The notes under the pieces are model-generated. The model did no database searches. It saw only the letters and a list, made by a program, of their open reading frames with translations, and was not told the origin of the DNA. Below, in pieces: positions 25,281 through 32,874 of a DNA stretch of 64,000 nucleotides (the first letter of the stretch is position 1; every line of letters begins with the position of its first letter). Source of the DNA: DAISJI01 sp964559835 (lineage in GTDB: Bacteria; Acidobacteriota; Terriglobia; Terriglobales; Acidobacteriaceae); contig CAZLJE010000006.1 of assembly GCA_964559835.1 (NCBI GenBank), positions 1 to 64,000 on the forward strand, read 5' to 3'. The position numbers and the translations under genes were made by a program.

Positions 25281-25442
25281 ATGGCTAACACAAAAGCACT
25301 CTCGAAAGACGAACGGAAGAAGACAAAGCGGACGGCGCGCAAGAAACGCGCGACCACCAGCCCGCTGAAGAAGCGCACGTATGCGCGCGGATCGGCGAAG
25401 CGCAAAGTAAAGAAGATGGTGCGCGGAACGTCGAAGCGGTAA
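25281..25442 (+). CDS. Very small Lys/Arg-rich protein
   Basis: This 53-residue protein begins MANTKALSKDERKKTKRTAR. About half its residues are Lys or Arg and there are no acidic stretches or cysteines. The tail ends KKMVRGTSKR. A GAAGGGA ribosome-binding site, supplied by an A repeat, lies five bases before the ATG. It resembles histone-H1-like or small-ribosomal-protein-like nucleic-acid-binding peptides, but I recognise no named family. Codon pattern and a clean start and stop support it despite its size. Confidence 0.6.
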   Translation: MANTKALSKDERKKTKRTARKKRATTSPLKKRTYARGSAKRKVKKMVRGTSKR

Positions 25443-25551
25443 AAGCGGCTGTAGCTTTCGGCTCTCGGCTGTCGGGCTCCGGCGGTCGAGAGCCGATTGC
25501 GTATACGCGAGCAGTAGCATGACCGGCGAGACGCCGGTGCTACGAGGGTGA
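25443..25551 (+). repeat. Short intergenic stretch ending in a D repeat
   Basis: D (25520-25545, TGACCGGCGAGACGCCGGTG followed by CTACGA) ends six bases before the permease ATG, and the following GAGGGTG serves as its ribosome-binding site. An earlier CTGTAGCTTTCGGCTCTCGG stretch may be another small repeat. Confidence 0.65.
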
Positions 25552-27300
25552 ATGTCCCAACTATTTGCGCGGAAGTCGATCGACAAGCTGATCGCGGAGT
25601 CGGAAGAGCCGGAACACCAGCTCAAAAAGACGCTCGGCCCGTGGAGCCTGACGGCGCTCGGCATCGGGGCGATCATCGGCAGCGGCATCTTCGTTCTGAC
25701 CGGAACAGCCGCGGCGGGCGAGTACTTCCAGGCGCCGAACATCATCCACGCCCAGGTGCTCGACCTGATCGTGAATTTCTTCCGGCACGGAGGGACCGGC
25801 GGCGTGCTGATGCACGGCCGTCCACCGGCGGGACCGGGGATTGCGTTGTCGTTCATCCTGGTAGCGATCGCGTGCTCGTTCGCGGGACTGTGCTACGCGG
25901 AGCTGGCGTCGATGATCCCCATCGCGGGCAGCGCCTACACCTATTCGTACGCGACGCTGGGCGAGATCTTCGCGTGGATCATCGGCTGGGACCTGATCCT
26001 GGAGTATGCCGTCAGCAATGTCGCGGTGGCGGTGGGATTCAGTGGATACCTGAAGGCGCAACTGGCGTCGTTTGGGCTGGTGATCCCCGACAAATGGGCG
26101 GCGCCGATCCTTGCCGGCGGGGAGAGAACGGGCGCGTACTTCAACGTTCCGGCGTTCCTCGTGATGATGATCCTGACCTGGCTGCTGGTGCGCGGCGTGC
26201 GCGAATCGGCAGAGACCAACAACATCATGGTCACGGTGAAACTGGGCGCGATCATAACGTTCCTGGTCGTCGGCGGCATGCTGGTGCAGAAGCAGAACTG
26301 GCACCCGTTCCTGCCGAGCGGCTTTGGCGGCGTGATCACGGGCGGCGCAATCATCTTTTTCACCTACATCGGATTCGATTCAGTATCGACGGCGGCGGAA
26401 GAGGCGAAGAACCCGCAAAAAGATATTCCGTTCGGGATCATCGCGTCGCTGATCGTGTGCACGATCCTGTACGTCGGCGTGGCGCTGGTGCTGCTCGGGA
26501 TGATGCCGTACCCGATGTTCCGCTCGGGCACCGAGGTCGTGCAGATGCAGGTAGACAACGCGCCGCAGCTGGCGGACAGCGTCAAGACGATGTCGAAGGT
26601 TTCGTATGTGCAGGCGGCGGACAGCCACACTCTGCGGGTGGTCGTGGACGGTTCCAGCGACGACGCGGACATGCTGGCGCGCGATATGGCCAAAATGGCG
26701 TCGCTTGCTGGGCATGACGTGCGGTCGACGTCGGTGAAGAATGCGTCGGAGGCGCCGGTGGCCTATGCGCTGGCGGCGCTGGGCACGAGCCGGGTGTTCC
26801 AGGCGATCATCATCATCGGCGCGCTGACAGGGATGCTGTCATCGCTGCTGGTCTTCCAATACGGGCAGACGCGTATCTGGTTCGCGATGTCGCGGGACCG
26901 GCTGCTGCCTCGCATTTTTTCCGCCGTACACCCGCGCTTCCGGACGCCGCACTGGTCGACGTGGATCGCAGGGCTCGCGGTGGGAATACCGGCGGGAATA
27001 TTCGATATCGGGGACGCGGCGGACCTGGCGAATATCGGCACGCTGTTCGCGTTCGTGCTGGTGTCGCTGGGCGTGATTTTCCTGCGGCGCACGCAACCCG
27101 ACCGTCCGCGCGGATTCAAAGTCCCGCTGGTGCCGCTGTTCCCTATCATCTCGGTCGTGCTCTGCGGCGGGTTGATGACCGGGCTGACCGTTATCACCTG
27201 GATCCGGTTCTTTGTTTGGCTGGGGATCGGGCTGGTGATCTACTTCGCGTACAGCCAGAGGCACAGCGAGTTCGCGAAAAAAGCAACGGCCGGGAAATGA
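25552..27300 (+). CDS. APC-superfamily amino acid permease (cationic amino acid transporter type)
   Basis: This 582-residue inner-membrane transporter has about 12 helices. The N-terminus has the APC consensus LGPWSLTALGIGAIIGSGIF. TM3 has CSFAGLCYAELASMIPIAGSA and TM6 has FFTYIGFDSVSTAAEEAKNP. The C-terminal half has the TRIWFAMSRDRLLP and FRTPHWSTW loops typical of YfnA/CAT-like carriers. An uncommon hydrophilic insert of about 75 residues (326-402, GTEVVQMQVDNAPQLADSVK onward) separates two helices and seems to form an extramembrane alpha/beta domain. It probably imports amino acids with protons; the exact substrate is unknown. Confidence 0.9.
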   Translation: MSQLFARKSIDKLIAESEEPEHQLKKTLGPWSLTALGIGAIIGSGIFVLTGTAAAGEYFQAPNIIHAQVLDLIVNFFRHGGTGGVLMHGRPPAGPGIALSFILVAIACSFAGLCYAELASMIPIAGSAYTYSYATLGEIFAWIIGWDLILEYAVSNVAVAVGFSGYLKAQLASFGLVIPDKWAAPILAGGERTGAYFNVPAFLVMMILTWLLVRGVRESAETNNIMVTVKLGAIITFLVVGGMLVQKQNWHPFLPSGFGGVITGGAIIFFTYIGFDSVSTAAEEAKNPQKDIPFGIIASLIVCTILYVGVALVLLGMMPYPMFRSGTEVVQMQVDNAPQLADSVKTMSKVSYVQAADSHTLRVVVDGSSDDADMLARDMAKMASLAGHDVRSTSVKNASEAPVAYALAALGTSRVFQAIIIIGALTGMLSSLLVFQYGQTRIWFAMSRDRLLPRIFSAVHPRFRTPHWSTWIAGLAVGIPAGIFDIGDAADLANIGTLFAFVLVSLGVIFLRRTQPDRPRGFKVPLVPLFPIISVVLCGGLMTGLTVITWIRFFVWLGIGLVIYFAYSQRHSEFAKKATAGK

Positions 27301-27308
27301 AATTCACT

Positions 27309-27391
27309 TTCACCACGGAGGCACGGAGACACGGAGAAAGCGATTGTCTTCTCTATGCGTCCGTTCTACGCCTCCGTGTCTCTGTGGTGAT
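27309..27391. repeat. Inverted pair of A-type repeats (possible hairpin terminator)
   Basis: TCACCACGGAGGCACGGAGA (27309-27333) faces GCCTCCGTGTCTCTGTGGTG (27370-27389). This is one of the few A copies in reverse orientation in the window. The arms could fold into a 20-base stem between the permease and ada genes; there is no T-run. Confidence 0.7.
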
Positions 27392-27395
27392 TTGA

Positions 27396-28463
27396 GTGTC
27401 CGGGCCTTCGCGATTCATCCTGTCGCTTCCCAAGGCTGAGCTCCATCTTCATCTCGAAGGTTCGGTCGATGCGGCTACGCTGAGCGAGCTTTCACGGCGG
27501 CACAACACGCCCATTCCGGGACCCACCCTAGCAAAAGAAGCTAGGGTGGGCCACCCCAACAACTACGGCGAGAGTCCCGACAGCGGGCGCGAACTCAGCG
27601 AAGAGGACGTGCGCGCGCTGTACCAGTACAAAGACTTCACCGGGTTCATGATGGCATTCAAAGCTGTCACGGAGCGCCTGCGTACGCCGGAAGACTACGA
27701 ACTGATCACGTACCGGCTGATGCAGCGGCTGGCGAGCGAGAACGTATTGTATGCCGAGGTGTACGTGTCGGTGGGCGTCGTGCTGTGGCGCGGGTTCGAT
27801 TTCGACGCTATGTTCGAGGGCCTAGAGCGAGGGCGGCAAAAGGGCGAGCGCGAATTCGGCACTTCCCTGCTGTGGATCTTCGACGCGGTGCGGCACTTCG
27901 GAGCGGAGGCGGCGGAGCGCGTCGTGGACAAGGCGATCCAGTTCCGCGACCGCAATGTCGTGGGGATCGGGATTGGCGGCGACGAGCGGCGCGGGCCGGC
28001 GGAGTGGTTTCGCGACGTCTATGCGCGCGCGAAAAAGAATGGTCTGCGGTTGACTGCGCATGCCGGGGAAACCACCGGTCCGGAATGCATTGTGGCGAGC
28101 GTGGACGTGCTCGGAGCCGAGCGCATCGGACACGGGCTGAGCGCCGCGCAAAGCCCGGAATTGATGCGGCGACTCGCGCGGGAACAAGTTCCGATCGAGA
28201 TCTGTCTCAGCAGCAATCTGCGAACGAGTTGCTGCGCGTCACTCGAACAGCATCCGCTGAAGCTCTATGTGGATGCCGGTATGATGGTCACGCTGAATAC
28301 GGATGATCCGACGATGTTTGGTACTTCGCTCGCGCGCGAGTATCAGTTCGCGCAGGATGTGTTTGGATTTTCCGACGAGCAGGTGCGCGAGTTCGCGAGG
28401 AATTCGTTTCGGGCGTCGTTCCTGGCGGAAGAGCGGAAACGGGAGTTCCTGGGTCGATTCTGA
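27396..28463 (+). CDS. add: Adenosine deaminase family protein, with a hairpin insert
   Basis: This 355-residue amidohydrolase has the zinc ligands in LPKAELHLHLEGS (His17, His19), AHAGET (His222, catalytic Glu225), GHGL (His246) and NTDDPTMFG (Asp303/304). It would deaminate adenosine or a related purine in salvage. Residues 42-56 (GPTLAKEARVGHPNN) are a G-type hairpin (nt 27522-27550) read in frame, at the place where family members have a variable loop. The start is GTG at 27396 (MSGPSRFILSLPK), five bases after the inverted A repeat pair. An adenine deaminase role is possible. Confidence 0.88.
   Translation: MSGPSRFILSLPKAELHLHLEGSVDAATLSELSRRHNTPIPGPTLAKEARVGHPNNYGESPDSGRELSEEDVRALYQYKDFTGFMMAFKAVTERLRTPEDYELITYRLMQRLASENVLYAEVYVSVGVVLWRGFDFDAMFEGLERGRQKGEREFGTSLLWIFDAVRHFGAEAAERVVDKAIQFRDRNVVGIGIGGDERRGPAEWFRDVYARAKKNGLRLTAHAGETTGPECIVASVDVLGAERIGHGLSAAQSPELMRRLAREQVPIEICLSSNLRTSCCASLEQHPLKLYVDAGMMVTLNTDDPTMFGTSLAREYQFAQDVFGFSDEQVREFARNSFRASFLAEERKREFLGRF
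27522..27550. repeat. G-type hairpin inside the ada gene
   Basis: CCCACCCTAGC, loop AAAAGAA, GCTAGGGTGGG: a perfect 11-base stem within the coding region, read in frame. Confidence 0.85.
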
Positions 28464-28570
28464 TCGGTCGGTCCGTGCCTACGGCACTCGTCGCATATTT
28501 TCGTTCCGCATACCCAGGACTTCGTCCTGGGCTACCAGCGATTCGTCGCTCCGCGACTCAACCACGGTGC

Positions 28571-28602
28571 AAAATAAAAAGGCCAGCCCTTTCGGGCTGG
28601 CC
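28571..28602 (-). terminator. Rho-independent terminator of the receptor gene
   Basis: On the minus strand GGCCAGCCC, loop GAAA, GGGCTGGCC is followed by TTTTTATTTT. It lies 23 bases past the stop of the large receptor gene. Just upstream on the plus strand (about 28510-28540) is a separate CCCAGGAC/GTCCTGGG hairpin after ada. Confidence 0.88.
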
Positions 28603-28624
28603 ACAGCTTCGGTGCGACGCCGGT

Positions 28625-31600
28625 CTAGAAGTCGTACCGCAGCGTGAGCTGCATGTTGCGGGCCGACGTCCCCGCCGGTCCAGTCGTGCTGCTGAGTTTT
28701 CCGAACGATGACGGAGTCGTCAGGCTGGTGCTGAGTCCGCTGAAGTTCGCATGGTTGAACAGGTTGTAGGCCTCCGCCCGGAACGTCACGACGTGGCGCT
28801 CGGTTAGCTTGAAGCGCTTCACGAGGGACATATCGATGTCAAAGTATCCAGGCAGACAGAACACGTTGCGCCCGACGTTGCCGTACTCTCCAGCATTGGG
28901 GAAGGAGAAGTTCGCAAGGTCAGCCGCCGAGAGCCACCACACGCTACCGTCCGGTTTCTGGATCAACTTGCCGATATGGCGGTCCGGCCCGTTAAAGTTC
29001 GCGTAGGTGTTCGCGTCGTTGGAGAACGTCGTACGCGTCGAACTTACGCTGAACGGCGCACCGTCCTGGACGATGATCAGTTCGCCGAGTTCCCACCCGC
29101 CGACTGCCGTGTCCAGCCACTTCGGCCATGCAGCGCCAAAGCGCTTCCCGGCGCCAAACGGCATCGCCCAGATCACGGAGGCGTTGAGGCTGTGATGATG
29201 GTCGAAGTCGCTGATGGCCTTGTTGGCACGGATATTGAAGTTGTCTACCGGCGACGCATAGCCGTTTCCATCCGCCGCGCTGCTGGTCGCGCTGCCGCCC
29301 GGGTTCAGCGTGTCGATGCTCCGCGAGAACGTGTAATTCGCGTTCAGGCGGAGGGCGCCGACATACCGCCGGACGCTGACTTGCAGCGCGTTGTAGTACG
29401 AACGGCCGGCGTTCGTGCCGACGATCACCTGCCCGAACTGCGGGTAGTTGCGCAGGTAGGTCAGCGGAATGCCTGCCGCCGAATAGAGCGTGTAGTAACT
29501 GCGGTCAAAGTTGTTGGCCGCGGTCCCGACCATATTGTTGCCGATGTTCGAAGCGCCGAGGTTCGCGATGGCCTGACGGTTCGCACATAGCAGCGGGTTA
29601 GGTTGCGCCGAGCACGGCTGGCCTGCGACCGGAGCGTACGTCGTATTCGCCCTCGATTGCGAGTAGTTCATGAATGCCTTGACCAGCGTGTCCGTCGCCG
29701 GCGCAAGCGCTCCGTTGTAGCCGGCGCCGTTGTAGAACGCCTGGAGGTCCTTGAAGGAAGTCAGGAAGTCTCCCGGGGTCTTCAACTGGTTGTAGTCCTG
29801 GTCCATGAAGAGCTTCACGCCCAAGGCGCCCACATAACCGACCTCGAGGATGGTGTTGCGCATCAACTCACGTTGAACCGTGAGGCTGAAGCTGTGCACG
29901 TAACCGGTGCTCAGGTTGGGGTTGAACAGGACGATGCTGGTGTTCTTGGTCGCCACGGGCAGCGTCAGGGAAGGCGCCGCGGGTTTCGCCGAGATCGGCA
30001 CGCAATCGTTAAAGCGGACGTCGCCTACGGGCGGGTTGCACCCATAGGAGGCGAGCTGGGCTGTGGTAAGAGTCGCCGGGAAGATGGTCGCGCTCTGCGA
30101 GAAGCCGGGCGTGTTGAGGTCGGCGAGGCTGACGGTCGAGCCGGTCATGCGGTCATAGAACAGGCCGTAGTTGCCGCGGACGGCCGTCTTGCCGTTACCC
30201 ATCACATCCCAAGCGAAACCGACGCGCGGAGCGAAGTTGTTCCAATCGGTTTTGTACCAGTTTGTGCTGCGCTGGATGGTCAGGGCCGTGGATGTGTTTG
30301 TCGCCGTGACCTGCGATGCATCGACGACGGTCGCCTGCTTGCCGTCGGCCTCTACCGGGGGCAGATACAGCTCCCAGCGGATACCGGCGTTCAGGGTGAA
30401 ATTGCGGGTCAACTTCCAGTCGTCCTGGATGTAGTAACCGTGCTCTTTCAGGCTGTGCTTGCGGGTACGGGAAATGCCGACATCCTGGAACGTCTGGAGG
30501 TCGTTGCTGTACCAGGTGTGCGCCACTCCGTCCATGCGGCCAAGGATGTCGTTATAGAGATACTGGAACTGTGTCTGCTGGGTTGAGGAGATGGCCGACA
30601 GCGCTGCCGGCACCGCCGGAGCATTGCTGTTGCCGATTCCGGGCGTGATGTTGTACCAGATGCCATCATCGCGGTAGCCCAATTGCGTCGTGAGGCTGAT
30701 CTTGCCACCCCACTTGAAGATGTGGTTGCCCTTGGTCCAGGTCATGTTGTCGATGATGTCGTACACCGGGGAATTGCGCCCCTGCTTGTACGCGGAGCTG
30801 ATCGGGTCCGTCACCAGGTTGGTGATGTAAGTCGGCCCGGCGAGCCGCTGCGGGCGCAGGAAGTCCGTCGTGGCACTCTGGTGCCCGACACGCGCCTCGT
30901 TCACGAGGTTGCTGGTGAGGATCCAGTCGTAACCGATGGCATAGCCCCAGCGATGTCCGCCCTGCGTGCCCGCAGGCATGCCGGGATAGGTAGCGTCGGC
31001 ACCATTCAGCGAATCAATCGAGGAGTTACGCTGCCAGCTCCACCGCAGGAACGTCTTCATCTTGTCGTTGATGTTGTAGTCGCCGCGCGTGGTGAACTGG
31101 TCGCTGTAGGAATTGTTCGGATTGTTGAATCGGAACCCGGCGGTGTTCATTCCGTCACCGATGTCGGTATTGTTCGGATCGGGGATGAGCGCCAGGATCT
31201 TCTTCACCTGCGGATCGACGCCGATCGCGCGTGGATCGTTGGCCGCGAAATTGTAGGTCTGCAGGCTTGCCGCGGGGCACGGGCTCGTCGTGATGGTGCA
31301 GTAAGTGAAAATGCCCTGCTTCGCGGCCGCAGTGTAGACGGTGCGGTTGCGGATCACTTCCTGCCGTGTGCGGATGCCCTGATAGTTGCCGAAGATGAAC
31401 AGCTTGTTCTTCAGGATCGGCCCGCCGAACGAGCCGCCGAACATGTTCTGGATGTACTTCGGGCGAGGGGTCGGCTTCCCGACGAAGTTCTTGTTGAAGT
31501 AATCGTTCGCGTTCAGGACCGTATTGCGCAGGTAATCGAACGCGTTGCCGTGGATGGTGTTCGTGCCGGTACGGGTGATCATTTCCACCTGTCCGCCCGC

Positions 31601-32302
31601 ATTGCGGCCGTATTCGGCCTTGGCGCCCTGGGTAACGATGCGGAACTCGCCGACGCTGTCGGTGTTGTTTGCCGTCATCGACAGGCCCAGTCGCGGAACG
31701 ACGGAGTCGTTCACGTCAATACCGTCGAGGGTGGTGTTGTTGCTGCCCAGGCGCTGACCGCTGACGCGCGAGTAGCTCGTGTCACCGGGGTTGATCTGCA
31801 CGCCCGGCTGATACACCGCCAAGGTGATCGGCGTGCGCCCGAGTTGCGGAAGAGTGTCGATGTCTTTGATGGTAATGGCGCGAGAAATCGCCGATTCCGA
31901 GGTCTGCACCGTCACCTGGTTTGCGACGACGTCGACGACTTGGGCCGTGGACCCGACTACCAGCTTGAAATCCGCTGTATAAGTGCCGGCTACGGTGACT
32001 TCGACCGAGTTCATGACCGCTGTATTGAATCCGGTGGCCTCGACCGTGATCTTGTAAATGCCGGGATCGATCGGCGTGATGAGGAAGAGACCGTGCTCGT
32101 TGCTGGTCGCCTGCTTGACAATCTGGGTTTTGACGTTGACTGCGGTGATCTTGGCGTTGGCAATGACAGCTCCGCTTTGGTCCGTGACCGTGCCGTCGAT
32201 GCGCGAACCGGTTTGAGCGATCAGTGGAATTGTAAGCAGTAAGACGATGGCCAAAGCGGCCCACCGCACCAATGGGAAACGGATGGGAATACCCGACTGC
32301 AT
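28625..32302 (-). CDS. Large TonB-dependent-receptor-like outer membrane protein (Oar-like)
   Basis: The 1225-residue product has a signal peptide (core AALAIVLLLTIPLIAQ). A carboxypeptidase-regulatory beta-sandwich follows at about residues 33-115 (IDGTVTDQSGAVIANAKITA), then a plug-like domain (GSNNTTLDGIDVNDSVVPR, AEYGRNAGGQVEMITRTGTN) and a long beta-barrel ending in an aromatic C-terminus (MQLTLRYDF) as required by the BAM machinery. Acidobacteria carry many such proteins, thought to take up polysaccharide products or act as adhesins. The start at 32302 follows GGAGG by eight bases; a longer in-frame GTG at 32425 lacks this. Confidence 0.88.
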   Translation of the reverse strand: MQSGIPIRFPLVRWAALAIVLLLTIPLIAQTGSRIDGTVTDQSGAVIANAKITAVNVKTQIVKQATSNEHGLFLITPIDPGIYKITVEATGFNTAVMNSVEVTVAGTYTADFKLVVGSTAQVVDVVANQVTVQTSESAISRAITIKDIDTLPQLGRTPITLAVYQPGVQINPGDTSYSRVSGQRLGSNNTTLDGIDVNDSVVPRLGLSMTANNTDSVGEFRIVTQGAKAEYGRNAGGQVEMITRTGTNTIHGNAFDYLRNTVLNANDYFNKNFVGKPTPRPKYIQNMFGGSFGGPILKNKLFIFGNYQGIRTRQEVIRNRTVYTAAAKQGIFTYCTITTSPCPAASLQTYNFAANDPRAIGVDPQVKKILALIPDPNNTDIGDGMNTAGFRFNNPNNSYSDQFTTRGDYNINDKMKTFLRWSWQRNSSIDSLNGADATYPGMPAGTQGGHRWGYAIGYDWILTSNLVNEARVGHQSATTDFLRPQRLAGPTYITNLVTDPISSAYKQGRNSPVYDIIDNMTWTKGNHIFKWGGKISLTTQLGYRDDGIWYNITPGIGNSNAPAVPAALSAISSTQQTQFQYLYNDILGRMDGVAHTWYSNDLQTFQDVGISRTRKHSLKEHGYYIQDDWKLTRNFTLNAGIRWELYLPPVEADGKQATVVDASQVTATNTSTALTIQRSTNWYKTDWNNFAPRVGFAWDVMGNGKTAVRGNYGLFYDRMTGSTVSLADLNTPGFSQSATIFPATLTTAQLASYGCNPPVGDVRFNDCVPISAKPAAPSLTLPVATKNTSIVLFNPNLSTGYVHSFSLTVQRELMRNTILEVGYVGALGVKLFMDQDYNQLKTPGDFLTSFKDLQAFYNGAGYNGALAPATDTLVKAFMNYSQSRANTTYAPVAGQPCSAQPNPLLCANRQAIANLGASNIGNNMVGTAANNFDRSYYTLYSAAGIPLTYLRNYPQFGQVIVGTNAGRSYYNALQVSVRRYVGALRLNANYTFSRSIDTLNPGGSATSSAADGNGYASPVDNFNIRANKAISDFDHHHSLNASVIWAMPFGAGKRFGAAWPKWLDTAVGGWELGELIIVQDGAPFSVSSTRTTFSNDANTYANFNGPDRHIGKLIQKPDGSVWWLSAADLANFSFPNAGEYGNVGRNVFCLPGYFDIDMSLVKRFKLTERHVVTFRAEAYNLFNHANFSGLSTSLTTPSSFGKLSSTTGPAGTSARNMQLTLRYDF

Positions 32303-32874
32303 AGATTTTGCCTCCAATGAAGTAACAGGATGAAACCGGGCCGAGGAACCCAATCGCTTCGCAGGATGACATCCGCATTCCAGCGGTACGCGCGTTCTAT
32401 CGCGCTCCCGAAACGGGATCCACACACGACGGCCGTCATGCCTAGCGACTTACTGAAATGAATCTAGGAGACATCAAGCAGTCGGGATTCCAAACGCGCA
32501 TGTTAGTGGAATGAGCAACATCACAGTCGCGACACAACATGCAGTATGGATTCTTGTCGTGGACGTATGAATGCACATAGAAGAGTGCACTGTCGAGAAT
32601 TCGAATTTGGGATTGTTGATGGAGAGGTGGAGTTTCCGGTTTCAACACGCGGCGCGCGCCAGGGATATTCGAAGTATTCACCACGAAGGACACGAAGGTA
32701 CACGAAGGGAAACAAAAGCTGATTCACCACAAAGGACACGAAGGTACACGAAGGAAACAGAAGCAGTCACCACAAAGGACACCCTTCGGCTACGCTCAGG
32801 GCAGGCTCCGGTACACGAAGGAAAACACAAGGTCCTTCGACTCGGACTAACGTCCTCGCTCAGGATGACAAAAA
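32303..32874. other. Long intergenic stretch with four A repeats, one interrupted by C
   Basis: The left 370 bases hold the receptor leader and possibly its promoter; I cannot pick boxes with confidence. The right part is repeat: A (32678-32712), A (32725-32757), A split by a C fragment (32766-32824), then C (32830-32872, ending CTCGCTCAGGATGACA). C ends at the rel stop codon. Confidence 0.75.

Noticed and set aside
30683..32242. A 519-codon plus-strand frame opposite the first large receptor
   Set aside because: GC-rich antisense shadow of a well-supported gene with a good ribosome-binding site and signal peptide.
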